A stretch of 64,000 nt of DNA from Paraescarpia echinospica (lineage: Eukaryota > Annelida > Polychaeta > Sabellida > Siboglinidae). The notes under the pieces are model-generated. The model did no database searches, was not told the origin of the DNA, and saw only the letters and a program-made list of their open reading frames with translations. A program made the position numbers and the translations under genes. How positions within the stretch are numbered: the stretch's first letter is position 1; each line of letters begins with the position of its first letter. Positions 53,770-64,000 of this stretch are shown here, one piece after another. Location: assembly GCA_020002185.1 (NCBI GenBank), contig CM034532.1:28010644-28074643 (forward strand). The letters run 5' to 3'.

Positions 53770-54680
53770 ACCGTAAACTCAACGCCCAATTGTTTATTCT
53801 TTCAAAGAACAGCAGTCAAGAAACATATTATCTAGATCTACATCTTCAAATGTAAACCTTATTAAAAGTGCCAAATCAAATGTTTAACTAAGTCACATTT
53901 GTCAAAAAAGATTGCTGGATTCCAGTTAATACGCCGTTATGGCTGTTTTTAATGGATATGCTACAGGTTTAAAGAACATATTTAGAATTAACAAGTAACG
54001 TATTTAAGAGCGACATTTATAATACATATCGACCGACACATCCAGTGTGGAGTTAGAGAGTTTCCCGAAAGGGGTATATCTAAAGTTCGGCATGCTTTGC
54101 GGAAAACCAACAAATGTAAAGAATCAAGTGCAGCGGCCTGTCTCGCCGCGGTCAGACGACAGTTATTCAGACATTACCTGCGGTTTACATTAAGAACGTT
54201 TACGGGCACAGTAAAACTGTCTGCGAAATCCGGCTAATTGAATACAGGTAGTCGACTGTATCGACGTGGTTCGACCGCACTGCTGGTGAAAAAAACTCAC
54301 TCTACGATATGTTGTTTCCGTGACCTTCGCGACCGAATCAGAGTTGGTTTAATAGGGGAAAAACTCCTATGATTCTCTGTACGGTATATAAAAAAACTAG
54401 TCACACCTGAAGTTGCGGAAGAACTTGTTGACCGCGCGCTGTACGGGGGCGGGAGGGGGGGACACACAAGATGTCATCAGCATACATGTCACCACCGTAC
54501 GCCAATAGCACTGGCAGCAAGAACACGTCACCAGCCTGTCTTTGACGCAATTGTGTCACCGGCGAACTCAAAAGCAGTTTTGGGTCGCCAAGCCATTTTG
54601 GGTGGGTCGTCAAGAGTTTCCAATGACACTCCAGATACTGTCCTTTATTGTTCCGCTTGCCAGTACCGGATGCATGCGAC
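53770..54680. other. Unassigned stretch
   Basis: No gene. A GGGTCGCCAAGC motif at 54589-54600 recurs at 55853-55864, downstream of the hAT transposase remnant, hinting at related non-coding transposon sequence. Confidence 0.35.
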
Positions 54681-54689
54681 ACGAATTAA

Positions 54690-54772
54690 TTATGCCAAAT
54701 TTGGTATGCATTTAAAATGTCGTGTGACATTATATCACACGACATTCTAAATTTAGGTGACATTTGGCGTAA
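54690..54772. mobile_element. Hairpin-forming short inverted repeat (MITE-like)
   Basis: A perfect 12-bp stem (AATGTCGTGTGA at 54716-54727 with its complement at 54735-54746) around CATTATA is extended by imperfect arms (ATGCCAAATTTGG versus CATTTGGCGT). The whole is about 83 bp. Confidence 0.7.
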
Positions 54773-54945
54773 AGTAATATATAATAATATCCGCATACAT
54801 CGGGCATACATCGGGCAAGGGCAAGTCATATTGTTTGATGCTGCTGAAAATGCGTCATGTTCGCACTGGGTTAAACTCAGTGCCGTTTTCGATTAACTCT
54901 TTATATAAGCCTTCAAAGTGCACGTTCACAAACAAATATCGCTTT

Positions 54946-55140
54946 AATCGGCATGTCGAGGCAAATTATATTGTCTAATCATCGGCATGTCCAGGCACAT
55001 TATATTGTTTAAGTCCAGGCACATTATATTGTCTAATCATCGGCATGTCCAGGCACATTATGTTGTCTAATCATCGGCATGTCCAGGCACATTATATTGT
55101 CTAATCATCGACATGTCCAGGAACATTATATTGTCTATCT
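54946..55140 (+). repeat. 34-bp tandem repeat, about 5.5 copies
   Basis: The unit reads ATCGGCATGTCCAGGCACAT then TATATTGTCTAATC. One unit carries an internal deletion near 55010. Confidence 0.95.
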
Positions 55141-55299
55141 ATCAGATTGTCAACCGCCTTATTATTCCTCCATGTTCAGCAATCACGTATAATTAATATT
55201 TATATATTCTTCTTCCGTAATTTATCGTAAGCGTGGTGCAAAAATAAGTTGGAGAAAACAATAAAATGTCGAGTTGATCAATGCTGATAGATCGATTGA

Positions 55300-55535
55300 A
55301 TTTAGTTCCGTAGTGCTGGCACTTCCAGCAAGCTTCGCTGAATGTGAAAAAGGCTTCAGCACAGTGAAACGAGTGAAGAGTTCAAGACTGAGTCTCGAAA
55401 CCGCATGAAACCATCCACAGTGTCAGCTATCGTCACCATCCAGCTGCATTCACACAATATTCAAACTCACGTCAGCCGTCCACCTGATAGTCCCGCTGCT
55501 CCTGCAGATAACAGCAACAGTTCTGAGTAGACACC
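55300..55535 (+). pseudogene. hAT transposase C-terminal (dimerisation) remnant
   Basis: The plus strand reads ALPASFAECEKGFSTVKRVK followed by SSRLSLETA, the conserved hAT C-terminal dimerisation motif. After a 1-base frameshift it continues as TVSAIVTIQLHSHN and ends in a stop at about 55530. The catalytic core is not present nearby. Confidence 0.75.
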
Positions 55536-55734
55536 TGCAGACATTCGTGTTGTGGTGTTTGTTGTAATTTGCAATATTGATGTTTTTCTGTCAACAATAA
55601 ACTGTTGCCTATGTTGTTATTTTAGGCCGATATTTGCTGGTTCGTTAATCCGAATATCGTAAATTAATATATGCAAGCCAAACTTGGCCTGAACTAGTAT
55701 ATTTATAAACGCCGCAAATGTATACTACTCGTGT

Positions 55735-56090
55735 AATTACGTTAATATTTGGACCACCAACTTTTGTGTGGGATCACCAACTTTTGAAAGTTGAAGGTCC
55801 TACTGACCACCAAATTTACAGCTAAGGTATAGTACACTGGTTTGAAGGCCTGGGTCGCCAAGCTTACCCCACCATCAACTATGGGTCGCTGCCCCAAAAG
55901 GTTAAAACCTCTGCTGTAAAGCAAGTGGGTCACCGGCGCAAACGTGCCTCTAATGCAAGTGTGTCACCAGTGCAAACCTGCTTCTAAAGCAAGTGTATCA
56001 CTGGCTGAAACCTGCCTCTAAAGCATGTGTGTCACTGCCACAAATCTAACTATATAAGCAAGTGTCATCGGCGCAAGCTGGTGCTCTTCG
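55735..56090 (+). repeat. Degenerate ~33-bp repeats next to the hAT remnant
   Basis: From 55905 to about 56080, units like CTCTAAAGCAAGTGTGTCAC then CGGCGCAAACCTG recur with variation. Upstream, ACCACCAACTTTTG and GATCACCAACTTTTG form a short pair. Possibly the subterminal region of the hAT element. Confidence 0.55.
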
Positions 56091-56279
56091 AAGTAAATAT
56101 TATGCAAAAAATAGGTCCAGAAAATCCGTGTTAAAAATATTGTAACTTCAACACAAGGAGATCCGACCAAAGGATATATTAGAAGAATACGTTTAGTTCG
56201 TTTCACCTCTATACTAAATCACTTCGGATGATACTAATTTATTGTTCACTTCCGAATATATTATGCTGGTTATAGTATT

Positions 56280-56990
56280 GCCTCCACATAGGACATGGGA
56301 ACGAAGAGGTAGAATATACAATGGGGGGTACTGTACTAAGTACTACTGTAAAAGAAAAGGACTTAGGGTTAACCATTAGTGCTGATATGAATGTTTCAGA
56401 GCAGTGCGGAATTGCAGCTTGAAAGGGAAATCAAATTCTTGGATTAATTAGGCGAAATATAGCGTATAAGGAAAAAGAACTAATATTACCGCTGTACAAA
56501 GCAATAGTGAGGCCTCATTTAGAATAGTGTATACAAGCGTGGAGGCCATATCGCAAGAAGGACATAGATATGCTAGAAAGAGTACAGATGAGAGCGACTA
56601 AAATTATACCAAAACTGAGGGATCTTAGTTATGAAATTCGCCTAAATGGTTATGAAAATATTGATAGAAATATTTTTTTCTCAGTTCAGAAAGATAGAAG
56701 GACTAGAGGACATGAAGTTACATTAGCAAAGGAGCAGTGTAGATTAGATATAAGAAAGTTCTCATTTTCACAAAGGATTGTAAATGAATGGAACATATTA
56801 TCTGCTGATTGTGTGGGTGCTAGTAGTGTGAATATGTGCAAACAAATAAAATCGACACATACCTCAGACGGGCGGGATACACATAGATAAAAGGGTCGGA
56901 CTCTCGATAAGCCAAAGGGCTTTCTTGTCCACCTGCCATCTAGAGTTAATTCTCTGGGTGTCAATCTTGTTAAATCTTGTTAAATAAGTA
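56280..56990 (+). pseudogene. CR1-like LINE family A, C-terminal part and 3' UTR
   Basis: The plus strand encodes KDLGLTISADMNVSEQC, LIRRNIAYKEKELILPLYKA, then MLERVQMRATKIIPKLRDLS (open 56570-56890), ending FSQRIVNEWNILSADCVGA. The 3' UTR (GGACTCTCGATAAGCCAAAG) matches 49300-49400 in reverse. Stops upstream show 5' truncation and decay. Confidence 0.85.
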
Positions 56991-57084
56991 GAATCCTACG
57001 CCAATTGTTGCTATTGTCGTGAAATCAGATTAGCATTCGTGATCTGCAGAAATTATTCCTACTACAATTCGCAATACTTTTAAA

Positions 57085-57200
57085 ATGTAAAGTAAAGGTA
57101 AGGTGTTATATAGTGCGGAACTGCTCAAAACGCTTAACACTTTACCCTCTTGCAAACCTGGTCAATCGAACACCATCTTGACTTCTCTGGTAAGGTACAC
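57085..57200 (-). mobile_element. SINE family S1, tail fragment
   Basis: GTAAAGTAAAGGTAAGGTGT, AACTGCTCAAAACGCTTA and TCGAACACCATCTTGACTTC match the tail and part of the body, minus orientation. Confidence 0.75.
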
Positions 57201-57204
57201 GAAT

Positions 57205-59170
57205 GTACCCGAAGTGGGACCTACAGTTTGAAAATAGTGAAGATTGTTAAGTCATAGCTTGGAGTAAAATATTCTGTTTAATGTACAGCAATGCTGTATT
57301 CGAGTATCATAACGGGGACTGATCAACGCTTCCATAAAATAAAGGACCGTTTACACGAGCGAGTTATGTCTCGTTTGGCCGTGTCAGTCGATTGCTACAA
57401 AATAATATGCCGTGAATTTACACGAACGACGCAACAACACATTTCGAGGTGCGACGTTTGATGTAAGATGTAATTAGGACTCGCCTCCAATTCCCCTGAG
57501 ACAACTGTAGCCACACAATGGCCTCGGATCCTGCGATACTGTGCTTCCCAACCAATCGGGCAATTAACCGCGCGTGTAAACTGGATTTTATCAAACCGCC
57601 GTTCGATTGGCCCTTACGACACGCGACGCCGACGTGTTGTCGTCAGCTCAGTGTCGGTGTGTCTCGATCATCACTAATTTGTTTGTGACTATGATGAACT
57701 CGGTGTGCTGACATGTGTTTCCATGAAAGTTACGTCATATATATAAGTCATACAATATAAGCTTGATACAAAAACACTTTCGTAATGGGTGTTTCGCATC
57801 CTATCACATATAATTATTCCGTTATAGTATTTATTAGTTTCAAACCTACCTCAGCATATGTTACCTGAACGTAACTGGCTAAATTGCCCAGGAGCGACCG
57901 TATGTTATAAATAATTGTGTAATAAATTACAATTGTTTCATAATGAAGTTTTCCATACAAGACACATAAGTTTTCTTCCTTAGCCTCAGGACGTTTTCTG
58001 TCAAGTAATCCACATATAAACGCACAATGGAAATAACGACTAGGGGGGTATTTTACCTTCGAATAAACATTCTTGTAACTACGTCATCAGGTGTCTTGTT
58101 TAACCAAACTAGCCAATGTCATCGTATATCAGCGAACGGCTCTGTCTCACAACTTAGACCCTTCAAATGTCTATGGTCATCTGTTTTCGAGCTAAATAGA
58201 GTCTATGACCAGTGTGCTGTAATAACATGACTGCTACGTAGTTTCGTAAATCTTTCTCAACGAGCGTCGTCACCGCAACATGTTTATAAATTCTCTTTAA
58301 TGTGCGGTGTTTGTCTTTCTTTAGACACCCGACACCCCGTCTTAGGCAACCACTCTCACTTGCGTTGAAGTTTTTAACTGTAAACGCTCGAGAAAAAAAA
58401 ACAGTGTTAAGTAGTAGCGATATGTTGTGGTTTCGAGTCATCTTGTTTTATCCTTCAAAAGAAGTATCGCCAGTTGCATTGGCGCTTTGGAATATATAGC
58501 CATCCGGCAAGTTGTACTCAATATTTACAAAACGGTTCTGTTGGTCATTGGTCAGCATGGCGTGTCCAAACAGGAAGGATTCCAAAGTAGTGTATTTCAA
58601 ACAACATCTTACTAACTTGTATCTGTACCAACAGCAAACGTTGCTGTACAACTGTTAATAGAATGTACTATTTATTGACTCAATGATTGTTTAATCGCTT
58701 AGGGATACGTCACCTTTTGTTTTGCAACAATGCCCGACAAGCCTACAAAATCGTCACCACAAATATTAAAATGTTGGATATTCAACCGCATTTTTCAATA
58801 CAATTATGGCCCAACATTATATTAATTGTTACAAAGACAAAACGCAGACTTATTTAAGCAGGAAAAGCTCTCACGGGAAAAGTTGCTTTTGCAGATGTAA
58901 TAATACGCCTCCCTAATATTGTAATTGTATAAGATTATATTTAATAAGAGAGGCGGATGTTATGACGTCAGCCTCTGGATCCGTAATTTTGTCAAATAGG
59001 TTCGGACTGGTTCAGACGAATCATCTTTATGAAGAGATCAGTAGATTACACACGCGTTGTCGCGAATGCGAGATTCTCCAGTACATCGACGGATCGCTAC
59101 TAGGAGGCGCCACCGATTTTCTCTCTTCTAGTGTTTACGAAATGACTACTGTACCCACCGACAATGTACT
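57205..59170. other. Unassigned stretch with a dispersed repeat
   Basis: 58243-58360 (TTTATAAATTCTCTTTAATG and GACACCCGACACC) is a diverged copy of 63143-63250. Otherwise only short ORFs without domains. Confidence 0.4.
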
Positions 59171-59177
59171 TCGATGT

Positions 59178-59512
59178 GTAGCGCCGTGGTGCAGTGGCTA
59201 GAGCGTCGGATTCTCAACCGAGAGAACCCGGGTTCGAATCGTGTGCGGCGGTGTGCGGCGTGCGGTGTCGAACCTTGGGCAAGTTCGTTCGCTATACGTT
59301 GCTCCAGTTCACTCAGCTGTATGAATGATTAGCAGGCTGTAGACAGTGGTGGATATTTCGAATAGTCTTCGCGCATTAATTGCAGCGTGTCTGGATGCTT
59401 CCCAGAGAGGTCGACATGTGTTCGATTGAACGGGTCTGCCAGGGAGTAAAGTGTAAAGCATTTTGAGCAGTCCTGATGACTGGATACTGCGTTATATACC
59501 TTACGTTTTTAC
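59178..59512 (+). mobile_element. SINE family S1, best-preserved full-length copy
   Basis: It starts with a tRNA-like head, GCGCCGTGGTGCAGTGGCTA (A box) and GAACCCGGGTTCGAATC (B box). A body follows (GCATTAATTGCAGCGTGTCT), then the tail GAGCAGTCCTGATGACTGGA and TACTGCGTTATATA. The head lacks a complete tRNA fold and runs straight into the SINE body, so it is not a tRNA gene. Confidence 0.9.
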
Positions 59513-59519
59513 CTTTTAC

Positions 59520-60540
59520 AATCTTCAGGTGTGTCGTCTTTTTATTTTTGGTTTTATATGTATACGTCGAAATTTTCACATAACAGACTGGTAGACCGGC
59601 CTGTTTCAAATGACGTCAAATATGTGACTCGTTGAATGTCTTTCGGCTATAATTGTGGTGACCGGTGTGTTTGCGCCTCGTATCCCATACATTCGCACTC
59701 GCTATTTATTGATGCCAAACGTCAACAAAACAAAGACAGCCCGAACGTTACCGGTTCAATTACCGAGGAGCGGTCTTGGGTAATAAACCGGAATTGACGC
59801 GACAGTTCAAGTTATGAAAGAAAAACATGGTTCACCATCCCGTAAGTCATGTTTTAGTTGGTAAACAAATACTGAAGTCACAATAAATGAGAAAAAAACG
59901 AATGTAGGTGCTGCTTCCCGCCTTGAACCAGCGTTACTGCTTTGTCCAACAGACTTGTCCGGCGAGTTACGACAAACACGTGTATCACCACTTGATTATA
60001 TTTCACAACCGATACTCGTCCAGTTGCCATGGCTATTTTCTTTTGAGGCTAACACGAACAAATGACCTGTTTGTAGCGTCGTCTCAAGCCAGGAGCTGCT
60101 TAACATACGTCAGTCTTGGTGTATGACGTATCGACCTCAAGAACGTGTTTTTATCATATGCGATCATAACTAAATACAGTAATGAGAATTTCAGTTTTGG
60201 GGCCTGCGTAATAGTTTTTGGCTTGAATTACCGTCATTAGTAGTTGTCGCTGGCCGGACAACCTCTGTGAAGTTAAACTGGTTCCTGGACAGACGGGACG
60301 AGAATAATATGTGGGACGAAGTACACATGATGTAACTGTTATTCGTGCATTGGGTTGAATAACTGCTACCTTGGAGGTAGTGCAGTACTGTTTCTACCAC
60401 CACAGGCTCGCAAAGAGGGTTTACAGTAGATACACGATTACTGTTTGGCCTCATTTAAAATTCACGCAAGGTCCTTCTTCTTCTCCTGAATAACGTGGTA
60501 GCCCTGACTTCCGGATAATGTCCCACAGGTTTGTTATTAG
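59520..60540. other. Unassigned stretch
   Basis: Only short ORFs (up to 87 codons, minus, 60191-60454), with no recognised domain or repeat. Confidence 0.4.
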
Positions 60541-60599
60541 GCTGGTGCGCACGCGTGACGCGATGTTGGCTTTTCGAAATATAATTAAAAACCATGTAA

Positions 60600-63130
60600 A
60601 TGGTGAATAAAACTGTGGTTAAAACACTTCCCTATCCTTATGTGTTATGTGGCGTGGACTGTGGGATTAGTTTACTGCCGGTGGGATGGTGTTCCAGAGA
60701 CGTGCATCTGAGGGAAAAATTAGTGTAGGTATGTGTCAGTCTTGGAGTATGGAATCGTGAGTTTGTAGTTGTGTCCTCTGGTTGTATGCAATCGTGGCTG
60801 ATGTACTTCAGTAGGTAGTGTGATGTCGACAAGGCCATTTATGACTTTGTACACCATACGGACCTTGTCGACTTTTCTTCCGGTTTAAAGTTTTGGAAGC
60901 TCAAGTCTGGCAACGAGATCAGAGGTGCTTGTCGTTGTTCTAAATTCGTGAAAGTGTGAAGCAGTGTGACTGGATGGTGACTGGGCATCCTTTGAGATTT
61001 TTTTATAGATGAAATGCTGGTCTTATTCGCCTTTGTTGTGGTTGCTTTTATGTGTTTCCACCAATGGCTATGTTCATTAATCTCGACACCGAGTACTTTA
61101 CATTGGTTTCTTGTTGGCGTGTCTGACCATGTAGGGAGTAGTCGGAATTAATCGGTTTTACTTTTTGTGACTGTCATCACATAGCATATGTCTAAGTTGA
61201 ATTGCATTTGCCATGTTTCTACCCACGGCTCCAGAGCGTCCAGGTCTTGTTGGAGTCTCTTGTTGTCATTGGTACTTTTATGGGAGACTACAGGGTGGTA
61301 TCATCTGCATAGAATCTGCTTTTTTATATTGTCACCAATGTCATTTATATATATCAGGCCCAAGACAGATCCCTGAGGTACTCCAGAGATAACGTGTCCT
61401 ATTTATGATATTTTGGTCCCTCAACAACCACATCCTGTGTCCTGCCAGAGAGGAATGCCTCGATCCATAGTGGTCGAGCGTTTTGAGGAGGCGCTGGTGT
61501 GGGACTTTATTGAAGGCCTTGGCAAATTCTAGAAGGATTGTGTCGGTCTGTCCCCCTTTATCTTGTTCAGTTGAGGGAAATAGATCTGTAGTTTACAGCA
61601 GATGCATGTGAGGGAAATAGTTCTGTAGTTTACAGCAGATGCATGTGAGGGAGATAGGTCTGTAGTTTACAGCAGATGCATGTGAGGGAGATAGGTCTGT
61701 AGTTTACAGCAGATGCATGTGAGGGAGATAGGTATGTAGTTTACAGCAGATGCATATGAGTAGTTTACAGCAGATGCATATGAGGGAGATAGGTCTGTAG
61801 TTTACAGCAGATGCATGTGAGGGATATAGGTCTGTAGTTTACAGCAGATTCATGTGAGGGAAATAGGTCTGTAGTTTACAGCAGATGCATGTGAGGGAGA
61901 TAGGTCTGTAGTTTACAGCAGATGCATGTGAGGGAAATAGGTATGTAGTTTACAGCAGATGCATGTGAGAGAGATAGGTCTGTGGTTTACAGCAGATGCA
62001 TGTGAGGGAAATAGGTCTGTAGTTCGCAGCCTGGCTTCGGTGTCCGTTTTTAAACACTGGTTGCATGTTTCCAAACTGCAGGAATCTCGCTTGTTTGTAG
62101 TGATTTTTGGAACATTTGTGCGAGTGCAGGAGCGAGCTCCTTTGCTACTGACTGTAGAAGACGGCAGGGAATGCCATCCGGGCCAGCTGCTTTCCGAGGG
62201 TTTAGGTTTTTAAAGAGCTTTGTGATGTCATTTACACTAGTACTGATTTCTGTCATGTCTGAATGTAGGTATGTCATGTAAAGAGTGGGCATTGTGGTAA
62301 GATCTTCTTTGGTATAGACAGCGTAGAACTGCTCATTGAGGATTTCTGCCCTCACCCTGCTTTCCCTGTACGTGAGCCCATCCTTCTTCAGGGGAGCTAC
62401 GCTTAGTCACATCTCCGATTTTTGATGAGATGTCATAGGTTCTTTGATTTGTCTTCATTGATGAAGTCATGAACGTATTTCTGGTAAGTTCACCGGTTAG
62501 ATCTTCTTGTTTCTTTCTTGATTCTCTTGTACCAGTCCTTGTGATTCTGTTTGTTTTCTTTGCCTTAGCCTATGCCCTCTGTTTGCGTCTGGATAGGCGC
62601 TTTAAGTTGTTCTTGGTCCATGGCGGGTGATATTTAGTGGAACATATCTTTGTTGGGACATACTTCACCATCATGGTGTTCACGTGGTTCTCGGTGGTCT
62701 TCCAGATATCTTCAACAGTCATAGTACTAGCTTTGGTGACCAGGATTTCACTGACGGCTTGTGTTTCTTCTCGGATGGAGATGAAGTCTGCTTTTGTCCA
62801 AACACTGAGGGTTCTTGGGACTGGTTTGTTTTATGAGCTTTTATTCGGCTGTGCTATCAATCAGGACAATGTCATGGTCCCCCAGACCAGGAATTACAGT
62901 TGTTCTGGTAATAGAGTTTGGACGGTTTGTGAGGAACAGGTCTAGGTCTGCGTTGCCTCTCGTTGGTGTTTAATTAATCTGGAGGAGTCCAAAATGTGTC
63001 AAGGAAGGCAGTGCTTACCTGTTTACCTAGAGCGGATTGTTTCTCCCTAATGTTTGCTGGTAATCCCAGTCAATATCTAGGACGTTTAGGTCACCTCCAA
63101 ACCACATTATTTTGTTGGGTGTGACAAGGT
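60600..63130 (-). pseudogene. Jockey-like LINE family B (endonuclease end, linker, RT), disrupted by a minisatellite
   Basis: Reading the minus strand from 63130 down: endonuclease end PNKIMWFGGDLNVLDIDWDY; linker ICSTKYHPPWTKNNLKRLSR near 62640; RT start LNPRKAAGPDGIPCRLL; EIPAVWKHATSV; then ANYRPISLTCICCK near 62020. A 37-bp tandem array derived from this motif interrupts the gene at 61571-62025. After it come LLEFAKAFNKVPHQRLLKTL, a decayed core, and a tail with VYKVINGLVDI near 60840. Frameshifts are frequent, so it is inactive. Confidence 0.88.
61571..62025 (-). repeat. 37-bp minisatellite derived from the LINE RT motif YRPISLTCICCK
   Basis: About twelve units of TGTAGTTTACAGCAGATGCA then TGTGAGGGAGATAGGTC on the plus strand. 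One minus-strand unit translates as the conserved YRPISLTCICCKL motif of the surrounding LINE. The period is not a multiple of three, so the LINE frame is destroyed. Confidence 0.95.
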
Positions 63131-63142
63131 CCATAGTCCGAC

Positions 63143-63260
63143 TTCACCGCGGCTCGTTTATAAATCTCGTTAATGTGCGTTTTTCGGCAGACACACGACA
63201 CTTTCTGTGAGGCAATAACTCCCACTCCTTCTGTTGTAACTCTCCAAAATGTAAGAACGA
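63143..63260 (+). repeat. Dispersed repeat, partner of 58243-58360
   Basis: TTTATAAATCTCGTTAATGTG and CAGACACACGACACTTTCTG align with the earlier copy over about 110 bases. Identity not known. Confidence 0.45.
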
Positions 63261-63299
63261 CTGCGAGGGACTTTTATATTTAATGGTTGTCTAATGACT

Positions 63300-63850
63300 C
63301 GTGCCATTCTTGCGTTGACCGCGTTGTCGCCGGGTGAGTTAAAATAGCCTCAATGTGGTGTCGTAATGGCCGACCATGCCGAGAGGAAACATTAGCAACT
63401 TATTTAGGTCCTGGTACTTTTGGTCTACCCAGTGGGGTGTCTTATCTACACCGAATGATACACCTCTTTCTTATGTGTTAGCGAACCCGGATCTAAGCAG
63501 ATGTTCTCAAGATTTAAGTAAATTAAAAATAACGTGCTTCCAGGAAGGTCGCGCTTCAAGAATGGCTTGTGCCTCAATAGAGACACGTAGCAAAACACCT
63601 CACAGAAATATGTATTACGTATATATGGTAACGCTCGTTCATCACAGTGATCTACAGCTAACCGCCTACTGATTGCATTTATTACCCAGAACCGGTTTAT
63701 TTTTAAGTTGGTAACTTGACAGACGATTGGCCTGTCGCTCATGACGTCTTTTGTAACAACGATCCTATCTGACTTTTTAAACATCTCCAGGTTACTCGGA
63801 TCATCTGTCTCACTACAAAGGTTTGTGCTTACAACTAGACTTAACATAGA
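63300..63850. other. Unassigned stretch with overlapping antisense ORFs
   Basis: ORFs of 98 codons (plus, 63376-63672) and 135 codons (minus, 63446-63853) overlap. Neither has a recognised domain or splice context. Confidence 0.35.
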
Positions 63851-63854
63851 CAAG

Positions 63855-64000
63855 TGAGCTTTCTCTGTAACTGCGCCTAAATAATGGAATGAATTCCCCT
63901 TTAAATTAAGACCATTTGAAACTCAACCTATACTTCATAAACGAACTCAAGACATAGTTCTTCAAACTTCCATTTCCACACATAATCTTCGGTCGTCGAT
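63855..64000 (+). mobile_element. LINE C-terminal remnant at window end
   Basis: The plus strand reads AFSVTAPK, a stop, then WNEFPFKLRPFE, resembling the FSxxAPxLWNxLPxxLR end motif of CR1/L2/jockey LINEs. Cut by the window edge. Confidence 0.5.

Noticed and set aside
53524..53835. His/Ala/Gln-rich ORFs
   Set aside because: Trinucleotide repeat with no flanking exon evidence.
59181..59255. Possible tRNA gene (A and B boxes visible)
   Set aside because: It is the head of a SINE: the same sequence recurs in other copies, always followed by the same body and tail, and a full cloverleaf is not formed.

Overview
This is an animal (metazoan) nuclear genome window, not a bacterial one. Its genes are made of many small exons with GT/AG boundaries, separated by AT-rich introns full of eukaryotic transposons, SINEs, MITEs and minisatellites. 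The gene content (a secreted protein with EGF, thrombospondin, chitin-binding and laminin-G-like modules) and the transposon mix (CR1/L2/jockey-like LINEs, a DIRS-like element, a hAT remnant, tRNA-derived SINEs) suggest a marine invertebrate. A lophotrochozoan such as a mollusc is plausible, but the sequence alone does not settle the phylum.

Region 1-13475, plus strand: the 3' two thirds of ORC1, the largest subunit of the origin recognition complex. Twelve exons splice into one frame of 565 codons including the stop. They cover a basic, TP-rich disordered linker, the AAA+ ATPase core and the winged-helix C-terminus. The N-terminal part, where a BAH domain is expected, lies before base 1. The introns hold a DIRS-like retroelement, MITEs, a long pyrimidine tract, and a 54-bp minisatellite that consists of repeated copies of the exon 11 splice acceptor plus the start of that exon.

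Region 13476-18015: ORC1 3' flank and intergenic DNA with an interspersed repeat, an 87-bp tandem duplication and a degenerate C-tract repeat. No convincing gene.

Region 18016-41181, minus strand: a second gene reconstructed here from 16 coding exons whose phases all agree, giving 783 codons including the stop. The product is a predicted secreted protein: signal peptide, six-cysteine module, Ly6/uPAR (LU) three-finger domain, three EGF domains, a second six-cysteine module, a fourth EGF, a thrombospondin type 1 repeat, a peritrophin-like chitin-binding module and a C-terminal laminin-G/concanavalin-like domain. I do not recognise a named orthologue. Its introns contain a 9-bp minisatellite, several MITEs, L2-like LINE tails, SINEs and a roughly 2.3-kb inverted-repeat element filled with degenerate satellite.

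Region 41182-64000: gene-poor and dominated by repeats. It holds SINEs, LINE fragments of at least three families on both strands, a hAT transposase remnant, and several minisatellites. One minisatellite is an amplification of a reverse-transcriptase motif inside a jockey-like LINE. I could support no host coding gene here.
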